DNA of 64,000 bases from the NCBI GenBank assembly GCA_024234955.1, contig JACKNK010000004.1, positions 62,001-126,000 of the forward strand, read 5' to 3'. Shown piece after piece: positions 1-9,272 of the stretch. Position numbers and translations under genes: made by a program. The notes beneath the pieces were generated by a model that had not been told where the DNA came from, made no database searches, and saw nothing but the letters and a program-made list of their open reading frames with translations. The stretch's first letter is position 1; every line of letters starts with the position of its first letter. Source of the stretch: Gammaproteobacteria bacterium (lineage in GTDB: Bacteria; Pseudomonadota; Gammaproteobacteria; JACKNK01).

Positions 1-452
1 CTGTATATCCGATTGCCGTCCATATCGAAGAACACAAAATACGGCGTTGGCTTCTTGTACTCCGGACGCGCCAGATCACGTTCGTTGTTCGCGGTGCTGA
101 TAATCGCGAAGCGCTGTTCCGACATCGGCTCACCGTGCAGATCGTTGATCTCGACGTCGCCTTCGACATCAACCGCCAGATTCAGGAAATTACTGCGATA
201 CCAGTCCTGCACCTCCGGCTGGTTGAGCACGGTCTCCTTCATCTTCTTGCACCAGCGACATTCGTCCATTTCGAAAAACACGAACACCGCCTTCTTGCCA
301 TTGGCCCGGGCATCCGCGAGATCCTCGCTGAAATCGCCAAGGGTCTTATGGAAGAAATGATCCTCCGGGTTTCGGGGCGCCGAGGCCGACCACACGACGC
401 TCGCGGCAGCCAGCAACACGATTCCGGAAAGCAGACGCAATGTCATGGACAT
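1..452 (-). CDS. Periplasmic thioredoxin-like protein, 3' end beyond the window
   Basis: The reading frame starts at ATG 452 and is still open at base 1, so only about 150 N-terminal residues are present. The N-terminus is a signal peptide (MSMTLRLLSGIVLLAAASVV, then WSASA). It is followed by a thioredoxin-fold segment with a CRWC redox motif in the context FFEMDECRWCKKMKET, as in the thioredoxin_7/SoxW-like group that keeps periplasmic cysteines reduced or oxidised. It lies 34 bp downstream of the TlpA-like gene in the same orientation and probably shares its operon. An in-frame ATG at 446 is an alternative start. The substrate cannot be told from sequence; the fold and export are well supported. 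Confidence 0.8.
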   Translation of the reverse strand, partial: MSMTLRLLSGIVLLAAASVVWSASAPRNPEDHFFHKTLGDFSEDLADARANGKKAVFVFFEMDECRWCKKMKETVLNQPEVQDWYRSNFLNLAVDVEGDVEINDLHGEPMSEQRFAIISTANNERDLARPEYKKPTPYFVFFDMDGNRIY

Positions 453-486
453 AAACGGCGAACCCTCAACCAGGACAAATCGACAC

Positions 487-954
487 TCAATGGTGGCCGG
501 CAATGAATCGGCTGATTCCATCGGCAGTGATCAAACCTTTCTGGGCGGCCACGACCTTGCCCTCGGGCGAGACCAGATAGGTCGTCGGCAGCACATTCAC
601 CGGACCAAACACGGTGGTTTCGTCGCGCGGCACCTGCAGTACCGGATAGCCGATATCGTAATCCTTCAGAAAGCTTTTTAGCCGGTCCGCCGAAAGCTTT
701 TCGTCGTTCAGGCCAAGCACGACCGCATCCTTTTGTGACCGTTCGGTGTGAAACATGTCCAGATCGGGCATTTCCTGCAGACAAGGCGGACACCACGTCG
801 CCCAGAAATTCACCACCACCCATTTGCCCCGATAGTCGGACAGCCGGACCTGCTTGCCATCCAGATCCGGATAGCTGAAATCGATCGGCTCGGAGGACCA
901 CGCCGGCAACGAGACCAGCAGGAGCAGAAGCAACCCGAACTTACGAACGCCCAT
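487..954 (-). CDS. TlpA/ResA-family periplasmic thiol-disulfide oxidoreductase
   Basis: This 155-residue protein begins with a hydrophobic export signal (MGVRKFGLLLLLLVSLPAWS). It continues with an AhpC/TSA-type thioredoxin domain carrying the WCPPC active site in VVNFWATWCPPCLQEMPDL, plus the cis-proline segment VLPTTYLVSPEG. Such proteins reduce or isomerise disulfides in the periplasm, often for cytochrome c maturation. The start at 954 was chosen because it opens directly on the signal peptide; an in-frame upstream start at 1014 would place 20 residues of manC-overlapping sequence before it. The ATG overlaps the 3' end of manC by 14 bp, so the two are translationally coupled. A second thioredoxin gene follows. 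Confidence 0.85.
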   Translation of the reverse strand: MGVRKFGLLLLLLVSLPAWSSEPIDFSYPDLDGKQVRLSDYRGKWVVVNFWATWCPPCLQEMPDLDMFHTERSQKDAVVLGLNDEKLSADRLKSFLKDYDIGYPVLQVPRDETTVFGPVNVLPTTYLVSPEGKVVAAQKGLITADGISRFIAGHH

Positions 955-2389
955 AGATATCCTCGAACCGGACAATGTCATCCTCACCCAGATATTCACC
1001 GCTCTGTACTTCAATCATGGCCAGATCGAGGACGCCCGGGTTCCCCAGACGATGCTGCGTTCCCGCCGGGATGAAGGTGGACTCGTTGGTCATCACCAGG
1101 AACTCTTCCTCGCCGTTGACGACCTTGGCAGTTCCGGAAACCACGATCCAGTGCTCGCTGCGGTGATGATGCATCTGCAGGGACAAGGTACGACCCGGTT
1201 TGACCATGATGCGTTTGATCTTGAAGCGGTCATCCTCCTCCAACACCGTGTAGGTACCCCAGGGTCGATGCACGGTGCGGTGGAGCATGTAGGCCTCATG
1301 GCCCTGCTGCTTCAGGACATCCACCACCTTTTTTACATCCTGATCACGTCGTCGATCTGCGATCAGCAACGCATCGGCGGTATCAACAACGATCAAATCC
1401 CGGGTGCCGACGGTCGCAACCAGACGGTCCTGACTGTCGACGAAACATCCTTCGCTATCGATCATCAGCACCTCGCCCAATTGGCGATTCCCATGTTCGT
1501 CGGGTTCGATCAACTGGCTGAAGGAATCCCAGGCACCGATGTCGCTCCAGTCGATATCGCATTCGACCACGGCGACGTTGTCTGCCTTCTCCATCACGGC
1601 ATAGTCGACCGATATGGAGGGCACGACGGCAAACGTATCGTTATCAAGCACGAATGGCGTGACCTGCTCGCTTGCGCCGATCGCACGCTGCACCGCGTCG
1701 AAAACCCCCGGTGCGTGCTGTTGAAGCGCATTCAGAAACACCTCGGGGCGGAAGCAGAACATCCCTGAATTCCAGAGAAAATTGCCCGACGCAAGATAGC
1801 CTTCGGCGGTCGCCTGGTCCGGTTTCTCAACGAATCGCGCAACCTGCCAGGGCTTGGCGCCCTGGGCATCGACGTCGCCCGCCACACTCAGCGCCGCGCC
1901 ACGTTCGATATAGCCAAAGCCGGTTTCCGGATGTGTCGGGGTGATGCCGAAGGTCACCAGCATGCCCTGTTCGGCGAGTTGCCGGGCGACCCGCACGGCC
2001 CCCGCGAACCGGTCTTCACGCTGGATCAGATGATCGGCCGTCACCACCAGCATCACCGCTTCCGGATCCGCCGCATGCAGACGCATGGCAGCGGCCGCAA
2101 TCGCCGGCGCCGTGTTGCGACCGATCGGCTCAAGCACATAACTGAAGGTCGGGGGCTGTTTGAACCCGATCGCCTTATAGCGATCGCTGGTTTCGAAATA
2201 CAGCTCGCGATTGGTCAGGGTCATGACCTCATCGACGTCGGCCAGGGCCGCCACGCGCGACATGGATTTCTGCAACAAGGTATCCCCGTCCGGCAGCTCC
2301 ATGAACGGCTTGGGGTGCGCCTGCCGGGAAACCGGCCAGAGCCGGGTGCCGGCGCCGCCCGACATGATCACCGGAATCAGTCTACTCAT
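941..2389 (-). CDS. manC: Mannose-1-phosphate guanylyltransferase / mannose-6-phosphate isomerase
   Basis: The 482-residue bifunctional enzyme makes GDP-mannose for surface polysaccharides. The N-terminal nucleotidyltransferase domain carries the signature IPVIMSGGAGTRLWPVSR near residue 5 and FVEKP further in. The C-terminal type II isomerase cupin begins around residue 340 with RPWGTYTVLEE and includes QMHHHRSEHWIVVSGTA. Length and domain order match ManC/AlgA/XanB (about 470-480 residues). The start at 2389 is preceded by an AGGAGAGG ribosome site. It lies 29 bp after ssb and overlaps the TlpA-like gene. No other polysaccharide genes are nearby, so this is probably the housekeeping copy, though that is an inference. 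Confidence 0.93.
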   Translation of the reverse strand: MSRLIPVIMSGGAGTRLWPVSRQAHPKPFMELPDGDTLLQKSMSRVAALADVDEVMTLTNRELYFETSDRYKAIGFKQPPTFSYVLEPIGRNTAPAIAAAAMRLHAADPEAVMLVVTADHLIQREDRFAGAVRVARQLAEQGMLVTFGITPTHPETGFGYIERGAALSVAGDVDAQGAKPWQVARFVEKPDQATAEGYLASGNFLWNSGMFCFRPEVFLNALQQHAPGVFDAVQRAIGASEQVTPFVLDNDTFAVVPSISVDYAVMEKADNVAVVECDIDWSDIGAWDSFSQLIEPDEHGNRQLGEVLMIDSEGCFVDSQDRLVATVGTRDLIVVDTADALLIADRRRDQDVKKVVDVLKQQGHEAYMLHRTVHRPWGTYTVLEEDDRFKIKRIMVKPGRTLSLQMHHHRSEHWIVVSGTAKVVNGEEEFLVMTNESTFIPAGTQHRLGNPGVLDLAMIEVQSGEYLGEDDIVRFEDIYGRS

Positions 2390-2418
2390 GGCTACCTCTC
2401 CTGCCCGTGAACGGGATC

Positions 2419-2895
2419 CTAGAACGGAATGTCGTCGTCGAAATCACCACCACCCATCGAACCGCCAGCGGGTTCCGCCGGTCGGGAAGGGGCGCTGCCG
2501 GAACGACTGCTGCCGCCATTACCGTCCCCGAAATCGTTACTGCTTCCCCCCTCGCCGCGACCGTCGAGCATCTGCATCTCGTTGGCGACGATTTCGGTGC
2601 TGTAACGATCGGTACCGTCCTGGGCCTGCCACTTGCGGGTCTGCAAACGGCCTTCAACGTAGACCTTGCTGCCCTTGCGCAGATATTCGCCGGCGATTTC
2701 GCCAAGACGACCGAAAAACACCACCCGGTGCCATTCAGTACGCTCCTGCTTCTCGCCGCTTTGCTTGTCGCGCCAGGTTTCTGCCGTCGCCAGCCGCACA
2801 TTGGTGACGGCCCCACCGCTGGGCATGTAACGGACCTCCGGGTCTGCCCCCAGATTGCCGATCAGAATGACTTTATTGATACCTCGACCCGCCAT
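2419..2895 (-). CDS. ssb: Single-stranded DNA-binding protein
   Basis: The 158-residue protein has a complete OB-fold domain (residues 1-110; start MAGRGINKVILIGNLGADPE, aromatic contact residues in ETWRD and EWHRVVFFGRL). A Gly/Ser-rich linker follows, then the acidic tip DFDDDIPF that recruits repair and replication proteins. It binds single-stranded DNA as a tetramer in replication, recombination and repair. It sits 29 bp downstream of the MFS gene and two genes from divergent uvrA, the order common in gammaproteobacteria. A purine-rich GAGGGGGAG ribosome site precedes ATG 2895. Confidence 0.96.
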   Translation of the reverse strand: MAGRGINKVILIGNLGADPEVRYMPSGGAVTNVRLATAETWRDKQSGEKQERTEWHRVVFFGRLGEIAGEYLRKGSKVYVEGRLQTRKWQAQDGTDRYSTEIVANEMQMLDGRGEGGSSNDFGDGNGGSSRSGSAPSRPAEPAGGSMGGGDFDDDIPF

Positions 2896-2924
2896 TGGGT
2901 ACTCCCCCTCGTGATTCTTCTATG

Positions 2925-4307
2925 TCAGTCCGCGACCGCGAATTCGCGCAGACTCTCTTCGTCCAGAAGGCGCTGGTTAACCTTAAGATAAGCGACGCCA
3001 TCCTCTGCCACCACCACGGCATCCGCAACCCCTGTAATCTGCAACAAGCGCGCGCTCATGGCACTGGCCCGCGCCTCATCGCAAACCCCGACCTGGAGCA
3101 GGTAATTGCTCAGTCCGGCCGGGGCACGCATACCGACTGCGATCATCAGCCAGAGCAGCGCCGCAGACGCGGTAAGCGCGAATATTCCGCTCACACCGAA
3201 ATGACCAAGCATCACCCCGCCGAGCGCGCCGCCCAGGAATGCGCCGAAAAACTGGCTGCTCGAGTACACCCCCATCGCCGAACCCTTCTTGTCCGGTGGC
3301 GCCATTTTCGAGATCAGTGACGGCAAGGTCGCTTCAAGAATATTGAACGCCGTGAAGAAGCCCCACAGCACCGCGCCGATCCACCATATATCCGAATGCG
3401 ACCAGGCCAGCGCGAGCTGCGCCAGGCCAATCATCCCGACCGCCCCCAGGAACACCGCCTTCATCTGCCCCTTGGCTTCGGCGAGTATCACGAAAGGCAC
3501 CATTGCCGGAATCGACAGCAGCATCACCGGCAGGTAGACCTTCCAATGCTCACCGCCGGGCATCCCGATCTGGTCGCGTAGCGCCAGCGGAACGGCAATG
3601 AACAATGCCGTCAGGATCATGTGCAGCAGGAAAATGCCCGAGTCGAGGCGCAAGAGCTGCGGGTCGCGCAACACCTGCCCGAGCTGCCCGAGAACCGGTT
3701 CGGCATCGCGATGCACGCGACTTTCCACCGGGTTCGGGGTGATCGTATGGATCACCACCAGACCCAACAGCGCAAGTGCGGCGGTCAACCAGAACAGACC
3801 GGGGACACCGATCCATTGACTCAGGATCGGCCCACCGAGCATCGCCGCAAAGAACGCCGCACCAATGCTCATGCCGATGATCGCCATCGCACGGGTACGG
3901 ATGACCTCGCGGGTCAGGTCGGCATTGAGCGCCATGACCGCCGCTGCAATCGCCCCCGACCCCTGCAGGGCGCGCCCAAGGATCACGCCATGAATGTGGG
4001 TGGAGGTCGCAGCGACCACGCTGCCGATCGCGAACATGATCAAGCCGGCAGTGATCACCGGCTTGCGACCGAAACGGTCGGAGGCAAGTCCGAACGGGAT
4101 CTGCAAACCCGCCTGAGTCAACCCATATATCCCAATCGCAAGCCCGGTCAGCGCGGCGGTGTGCCCGTCGAGGCGCTCGGCGTAGAGCGCGAACACCGGC
4201 AGGATCAGGAAAAGCCCGAACATGCGCAGGAAATAAATGCCCGCAAGTGAGCCGATGGCCCAACGTTCGCTGGCTAACAGTGGAACGATGTTGCGATGGC
4301 GCGACAC
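2925..4307 (-). CDS. MFS transporter, YajR-like, with C-terminal cytoplasmic domain
   Basis: The 460-residue protein has twelve hydrophobic segments of a major facilitator. The loop 2-3 motif is GLASDRFGRKPV, and proton-coupled antiporter features appear in the N-half (GLTQAGLQIPFG). After the last membrane segment (about residue 395) a soluble tail of some 65 residues follows (YLLQVGVCDE...DAVVVAEDGVAYLKVN), resembling the ferredoxin-like YAM domain of E. coli YajR, which has a similar length. The substrate is unknown. The start is GTG 4307 with AAAGG about 9 bases upstream. It heads the likely ssb-manC-tlpA operon and is divergent from uvrA by 78 bp, a conserved neighbourhood. Confidence 0.85.
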   Translation of the reverse strand: MSRHRNIVPLLASERWAIGSLAGIYFLRMFGLFLILPVFALYAERLDGHTAALTGLAIGIYGLTQAGLQIPFGLASDRFGRKPVITAGLIMFAIGSVVAATSTHIHGVILGRALQGSGAIAAAVMALNADLTREVIRTRAMAIIGMSIGAAFFAAMLGGPILSQWIGVPGLFWLTAALALLGLVVIHTITPNPVESRVHRDAEPVLGQLGQVLRDPQLLRLDSGIFLLHMILTALFIAVPLALRDQIGMPGGEHWKVYLPVMLLSIPAMVPFVILAEAKGQMKAVFLGAVGMIGLAQLALAWSHSDIWWIGAVLWGFFTAFNILEATLPSLISKMAPPDKKGSAMGVYSSSQFFGAFLGGALGGVMLGHFGVSGIFALTASAALLWLMIAVGMRAPAGLSNYLLQVGVCDEARASAMSARLLQITGVADAVVVAEDGVAYLKVNQRLLDEESLREFAVAD

Positions 4308-4319
4308 GCGTTTCGACCT

Positions 4320-4348
4320 TTGGTGGGCATGAAGAGGCCGCGTATATT
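4320..4348 (+). promoter_or_regulatory. Candidate sigma-70 promoter of uvrA
   Basis: TTGGTG (4320-4325) and TATATT (4343-4348) are separated by 17 bp and lie 37 bp upstream of the uvrA ATG. I saw no LexA-type CTGT-N8-ACAG operator in the 78-bp divergent region, so SOS control of uvrA is not apparent here. Confidence 0.4.
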
Positions 4349-4385
4349 AGCAGCCCTTTCGACAAGCACCCGTCCCGACATTTTC

Positions 4386-7214
4386 ATGGACACAATCAGC
4401 ATTCGCGGCGCCCGCACACACAATCTCAAGGGCATCGATCTTGACCTGCCGCGCGACAAACTCATCGTGATCACCGGGCTGTCGGGCTCCGGCAAATCCT
4501 CGCTCGCCTTCGACACCATCTACGCCGAGGGGCAGCGTCGATATGTCGAATCCCTGTCCGCGTATGCGCGCCAGTTCCTGTCGATGATGGAAAAACCGGA
4601 TGTGGACCACATCGAAGGACTGTCTCCGGCGATCTCGATCGAACAGAAAGCGACCTCGCACAACCCGCGTTCCACCGTCGGCACCATTACCGAGATCTAC
4701 GACTACCTACGCCTGCTCTATGCGCGCGCCGGGACCCCTCGCTGCCCGGATCACGACACCTCCCTGGAGGCGCAGACCGTCAGCCAGATGGTGGACCAGG
4801 TGCTGGCATTGCCCGAAGGCAGCAAGCTGATGTTGCTGGCGCCGCTGATCTCCGAACGCAAGGGCGAACACGTGCAGGTACTGACCGATCTGCGCGCCCA
4901 GGGATTCGTCCGTGCCCGGGTCGATGGTGTGCTGATCGAGCTGGACGCGCCGCCGGACCTCGATCTGCGACGCAAACACACGATCGAAGCCGTGGTCGAT
5001 CGTTTCAAGGTGCGCGAAGGCCTGGAACTGCGTCTCGCCGAATCCTTCGAGACCGCGCTGCGGCTTGCCGATGGCATCGCCCGCATCGCCTTCATGGACG
5101 AGCCGGGGCTGACCGAACTGGTGTTTTCGTCCAAATACGCCTGCCCGGTGTGCGGTTACGCGCTGTCCGAGCTCGAACCGCGTCTGTTTTCGTTCAACAA
5201 CCCGGTCGGCGCATGCCCGACCTGCGACGGCCTGGGGGTAAAACAGTTCTTCGACCCCAAACGGGTGGTCGCCAACCCCAAGGCCTCACTCGCCGGCGGC
5301 GCGGTGCGCGGCTGGGACCGGCGCAACGCTTATTACTTCCAGCTCATCTCATCGCTGGCCGACCATTATGGGTTCGATATCGAAACCCCGTTCGAGGAAC
5401 TGCCGGACGCGATCCGTGACAAGGTCCTGTTCGGCAGTGGCGACGAGATCATTGAGTTCCGGTACTGGGGCAAGGGCAGCAGCCCGCGTATCCGGCGGCA
5501 TCGGTTCGAAGGCGTGGTACCGAATCTGGAACGCCGTTATCGCGAATCGGACTCCAACATGGTGCGCGAGGAGCTGAGTCGCTATCTGTCCACCCAACCT
5601 TGCCCGGAATGCAGCGGCGCTCGCCTCAACCGCTCTGCCCGGCATGTCTTCATCGCCGAACGACCGCTCCCGGAGATCGTGCGTCTGCCGGTCGGTGACG
5701 CGCGTGACTGGTTCGCGCAACTCGCGCTGCCCGGTCGGCGTGGCGAGATCGCCGCCAAGGTCCTCAAGGAAATCGGCGAGCGCCTCTCCTTCCTGGTGAA
5801 TGTCGGCCTCGACTATCTGACGCTGGAGCGCAGTGCCGAGACGCTCTCCGGAGGCGAGGCGCAGCGCATCCGGCTGGCCAGCCAGATCGGCGCCGGCCTG
5901 GTCGGTGTCATGTATGTGCTCGACGAACCGTCCATCGGCCTGCATCAACGCGACAACGACCGCTTGCTGGCCACCCTCACCCACCTGCGCGACCTCGGCA
6001 ACACCGTGATCGTGGTCGAGCATGACGAGGACGCGATTCGCAGTGCGGATTACGTCGTCGATATTGGCCCTGGCGCCGGCGTGCACGGCGGCCAGGTGAT
6101 CGCGGAAGGTCCACCTTCCAGCGTCATCGCCAACCCGGACTCGCTCACCGGACGTTATCTGGCGGGCGAACAGTTCATCGCCGTCCCGAAGCAACGCCAC
6201 CCCGCCGATCCGCAACGGCAACTCTGCGTTCACGGGGCGTGCGGCAACAACCTGAAATCCGTGGAGGCCTGCTTCCCGGTCGGTCTGATGACCTGCGTGA
6301 CCGGGGTCTCCGGCTCCGGCAAGTCCACCTTGGTCAACGACACCCTTTATCAAGTCGTGGCGCGAGAGATGAACGGCGCCAGCACCGAACCCGCCGCCCA
6401 CGAACGCATCAGCGGCCTGGAACACTTCGACCGGGTCGTGGACATCGATCAGAACCCGATCGGACGCACGCCGCGTTCCAACCCGGCCACCTACACCGGC
6501 CTGTTCACGCCCATTCGTGAGCTGTTTGCCGGCACCCAGGAGGCGCGTTCACGCGGCTACCAGCCCGGTCGATTCTCATTCAACGTCAAGGGCGGACGTT
6601 GCGAGGCCTGTCAGGGCGACGGCGTGATCAAGGTGGAAATGCACTTCCTGCCGGATGTCTACGTGCCCTGCGACATCTGCCACGGGCAGCGCTACAACCG
6701 CGAGACCCTGGACATCCGCTACAAGGGCAAGACCATCGCCGAGGTCCTCGACATGACGGTCGAGGAGGCCCTCGCCTTCTTCGAGGCAGTGCCGGTGATC
6801 GCCCGAAAATTGCAGACCCTGACCGATGTCGGCCTGACCTATATCCGACTCGGCCAGAGCGCGACCACCCTCTCCGGCGGCGAGGCGCAGCGCGTCAAGC
6901 TTGCCAAGGAACTCTCCAAACGCGACACCGGCAAGACCCTGTACATCCTCGATGAACCCACGACCGGCTTGCATTTCCACGACATCGCGCAGTTGCTGAC
7001 CGTATTGCATCGGCTACGTGACCACGGCAACACCATCATCGTCATCGAACACAACCTGGACGTGATCAAAACTGCAGACTGGGTCGTCGATCTGGGCCCC
7101 GAGGGCGGCCATCGTGGGGGCGAGATTCTGGTTGCCGGGACCCCGGAAGCGGTGGCCGAACACCCGCGCTCCCATACTGGAAAGTATCTGGGACCCGTAT
7201 TGAAGCGGGGGTGA
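4386..7214 (+). CDS. uvrA: Excinuclease ABC subunit A
   Basis: The 942-residue tandem ABC ATPase detects DNA damage and loads UvrB in nucleotide excision repair. The first Walker A is GLSGSGKSS (about residue 31) with signature LSGGEAQRIRLA. The second is GVSGSGKST (about residue 640) with LSGGEAQRVKLA. Two zinc modules are visible: CPVCGYA...CPTC and CEACQGDG...CDIC. Length equals the E. coli protein (940). ATG 4386 begins at the conserved MDTISIRGARTHNLKG; the open frame extends further upstream but without homologous sequence. A MITE-like hairpin lies 10 bp after the stop and may act as its transcript end. Confidence 0.97.
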   Translation: MDTISIRGARTHNLKGIDLDLPRDKLIVITGLSGSGKSSLAFDTIYAEGQRRYVESLSAYARQFLSMMEKPDVDHIEGLSPAISIEQKATSHNPRSTVGTITEIYDYLRLLYARAGTPRCPDHDTSLEAQTVSQMVDQVLALPEGSKLMLLAPLISERKGEHVQVLTDLRAQGFVRARVDGVLIELDAPPDLDLRRKHTIEAVVDRFKVREGLELRLAESFETALRLADGIARIAFMDEPGLTELVFSSKYACPVCGYALSELEPRLFSFNNPVGACPTCDGLGVKQFFDPKRVVANPKASLAGGAVRGWDRRNAYYFQLISSLADHYGFDIETPFEELPDAIRDKVLFGSGDEIIEFRYWGKGSSPRIRRHRFEGVVPNLERRYRESDSNMVREELSRYLSTQPCPECSGARLNRSARHVFIAERPLPEIVRLPVGDARDWFAQLALPGRRGEIAAKVLKEIGERLSFLVNVGLDYLTLERSAETLSGGEAQRIRLASQIGAGLVGVMYVLDEPSIGLHQRDNDRLLATLTHLRDLGNTVIVVEHDEDAIRSADYVVDIGPGAGVHGGQVIAEGPPSSVIANPDSLTGRYLAGEQFIAVPKQRHPADPQRQLCVHGACGNNLKSVEACFPVGLMTCVTGVSGSGKSTLVNDTLYQVVAREMNGASTEPAAHERISGLEHFDRVVDIDQNPIGRTPRSNPATYTGLFTPIRELFAGTQEARSRGYQPGRFSFNVKGGRCEACQGDGVIKVEMHFLPDVYVPCDICHGQRYNRETLDIRYKGKTIAEVLDMTVEEALAFFEAVPVIARKLQTLTDVGLTYIRLGQSATTLSGGEAQRVKLAKELSKRDTGKTLYILDEPTTGLHFHDIAQLLTVLHRLRDHGNTIIVIEHNLDVIKTADWVVDLGPEGGHRGGEILVAGTPEAVAEHPRSHTGKYLGPVLKRG

Positions 7215-7224
7215 ACTCCACTAA

Positions 7225-7279
7225 GGAACCTCTGATTGAATCAGGCACGGTTCAGCTGAATGATTCGATCAGAGGTTCC
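7225..7279. repeat. MITE-like inverted repeat, copy A (55 bp)
   Basis: The termini are GGAACCTCTGATTGAATCA and TGATTCGATCAGAGGTTCC, nearly perfect inverted repeats, flanked by TAA on both sides (possible target duplication). The interior GGCACGGTTCAGCTGA equals the left half of copy B at 18863, from which this copy differs by a 15-bp internal deletion. The rest of the 7280-7394 spacer shows no gene. Confidence 0.75.
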
Positions 7280-7394
7280 TAAAGCGCCAAGGCGCTGAAA
7301 AAGTGCCGACTCACTGGCCGGCGCCTTGCCCACACGTGGACCAACCAACGCTACCCGGCGTCACCCGGCGTCACCGTGAATCGGGCAACGGCAC

Positions 7395-7907
7395 TCAGGC
7401 GTCCGGTCGGACGAACCGGGTCGCGTGACACTTCGGGCAAGGTGGAATCCGACCGGGCTTGTGAAAATGCACGTTCTCGCCGCAGGCGCGGCAGACCAGG
7501 GTTCCCGGCCCGGTGATTTCCCCGGTGTGATATTCCCCAGCGGTATCGCTCAGTTCGCGCAACTCCAGGGTCGTGCGATCCGCCGCCGCGAGGAATCGTT
7601 GAAACAGACTGGTTTCGATCAGGTCGGACTCAAAACCCCACCAACCGCTGAGTTCATCTCCGAAGCGCGCCATATAACGACCGGCATCGCTCAAATCGCG
7701 CTTCAGGTAGGCGGCTATCCGCTCACCTTCCTCGACACTCATTTCACCAAGCTCAACCGCTTTGTCACGGGCCTCCTCGATCCAGCGGCGGACGCTGGGG
7801 CCAAATTCTTTTTCGAGGCGATGCGCATCATCGATGCTGCGCTCCAACAGGCGTTCGTAGGCGGCGCCGAGGGCATCGAGCGGGTCAGGTTTCTTGGCTT
7901 CTTTCAT
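7395..7907 (-). CDS. DUF1451 zinc-ribbon protein (YbeL-like)
   Basis: The 170-residue cytoplasmic protein has a helical N-terminal region of about 120 residues, rich in Glu/Arg, which looks coiled-coil-like (AAYERLLERSIDDAHRLEKE). It is followed by a C-terminal zinc ribbon with two CxxC pairs, CRACGENVHFHK and CPKCHATRF. The architecture matches the DUF1451 family, whose E. coli member is YbeL. The biochemical role is unknown. It lies 66 bp downstream of the amidase gene in the same direction. Confidence 0.85.
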   Translation of the reverse strand: MKEAKKPDPLDALGAAYERLLERSIDDAHRLEKEFGPSVRRWIEEARDKAVELGEMSVEEGERIAAYLKRDLSDAGRYMARFGDELSGWWGFESDLIETSLFQRFLAAADRTTLELRELSDTAGEYHTGEITGPGTLVCRACGENVHFHKPGRIPPCPKCHATRFVRPDA

Positions 7908-7973
7908 TGTCGTTCTCCAGTGAGCCTGACCCTAAGTGTGGACGGCAAATCGGAGAGCGAACAGAGACCCAGG

Positions 7974-9167
7974 TCAGTTTTGCGCGAGAACCTGATTATT
8001 GGCCGCAAGCAAGGTACCCGGCGGCGCGTATTCCCGGAAATAATCGCGGACCCCGCTGGCGATGGCCTTGGCCATGCGCGTCTGATACGCCGAATCCTTG
8101 AGCCGCTGTTCCTCGGTCGGGTTGGAGATGAACGCCGTCTCGACCAGGATCGACGGGATGTCCGGCGACTTGAGCACCACGAATCCGGCGCGCTCAACCT
8201 GCTTGCGATGCACCTTGCCCAGCCCCTTCAGGCCACCGAGCACCCGCGAAGCGACTTTGATGCTGGCCTCGATCGTGGCCTCCTGGGACAGGTCGAGGAG
8301 CACTTGGGCAACCTGGTCATCCTTGTCGTCGAGGCTCACGCCACCGACCAGATCGGCGGAATTTTCCTTTTCTGCGAGCCACTGCGCGGCTTCATTGGAC
8401 GCACCGCGATTGGAGAGCACGTAGACGGAAGACCCTCGCGCTCTTGGGTCGTTGAACGCATCCGCATGCAAGGAAATGAACATATCCGCGCGGAACTTGC
8501 GTGCCTTGTTGATGCGCGTGCGCAGACGCAGAAAGACATCCGAATTGCGGGTCAGTACCGCCCGCATTCCCTTCTGGGCATTGATTTCAGCCGCCAGCTT
8601 TTGCGCCAGTGCCAGCACCGCATCCTTCTCGCGCAGACCGGTGGGGCCACGCGCGCCCGGGTCCTTGCCGCCATGCCCCGCATCGACCGCGATGACGACG
8701 TCACGCGCCCCCTGACTGACCACGGATTTCTTGGTCTTGACCGGCTCGTTACCGTTACCGGCATCGAGGTCGATCACCAGCCGATGGCCGGATTTTCCGT
8801 CGGGCTTCAGCATGAAACTGCGCGGACGCGCCTTGCCGCTCAGATCGAGCACCAGCCGCAAATCATCGCCTTTGCGCACGCCGCCGCGAATACCCTTGAG
8901 GAGCCCGCCCTGCTTGGCGTCGAGATCCGCACTCAAGGCGGCATCCGGCACATCGACCACCACACGTTGCGGGTTTTCCAGCATGAACAGGTGATGTTCC
9001 GCCGGGCCCGACAGATCGAACACGATGCGCGTGGTCTCGCTTTCCGCCCACACCCGTACCCCGTTCACCTTGACGCCCGCCACCGCCGGCAACGCAATCA
9101 GCGTGCTCAGCAGCAGAGACACCAGGACGGTGGCCAGTAACTTGTGGAAGGTCGAAAAACGGTTCAT
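7974..9167 (-). CDS. amiC: N-acetylmuramoyl-L-alanine amidase (AmiB/AmiC type)
   Basis: The 397-residue periplasmic amidase cuts the bond between peptide and glycan in peptidoglycan at cell separation. It has a signal peptide (residues 1-30), an AMIN targeting domain (about 31-135; VNGVRVWAESETTRIVFDLS) and a catalytic Amidase_3 domain (about 170-385). Zinc-site segments are IAVDAGHGGKDPGARG, FISLHADAF and the catalytic glutamate in ILVETAFISNPTEE. Position downstream of tsaE matches the usual tsaE-ami order, although mutL, which often follows, is absent. The symbol could equally be amiB; there is no LysM domain as in E. coli AmiB. Confidence 0.92.
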   Translation of the reverse strand: MNRFSTFHKLLATVLVSLLLSTLIALPAVAGVKVNGVRVWAESETTRIVFDLSGPAEHHLFMLENPQRVVVDVPDAALSADLDAKQGGLLKGIRGGVRKGDDLRLVLDLSGKARPRSFMLKPDGKSGHRLVIDLDAGNGNEPVKTKKSVVSQGARDVVIAVDAGHGGKDPGARGPTGLREKDAVLALAQKLAAEINAQKGMRAVLTRNSDVFLRLRTRINKARKFRADMFISLHADAFNDPRARGSSVYVLSNRGASNEAAQWLAEKENSADLVGGVSLDDKDDQVAQVLLDLSQEATIEASIKVASRVLGGLKGLGKVHRKQVERAGFVVLKSPDIPSILVETAFISNPTEEQRLKDSAYQTRMAKAIASGVRDYFREYAPPGTLLAANNQVLAQN

Positions 9168-9207
9168 TGAACTGAAAGCGGTCCGTGTCTGAGGGTCATT
9201 AGCGACA

Positions 9208-9235
9208 TGTATACAACACTAAAATGAGAATGCAA
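9208..9235 (-). promoter_or_regulatory. Candidate sigma-70 promoter of the amidase gene
   Basis: On the minus strand, TTGCAT (9235-9230) and TATACA (9213-9208) are spaced 16 bp apart in an AT-rich island (about 9205-9285) that contrasts with its GC-rich surroundings. It lies about 40 bp before the amidase ATG. Confidence 0.5.
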
Positions 9236-9272
9236 GAAAAAACGTTCTTAATCCTATAGATACACAACATTC

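Noticed and set aside
4308..4385. Possible LexA (SOS) operator upstream of uvrA
   Set aside because: No CTGT-N8-ACAG or close variant could be found in the divergent region.
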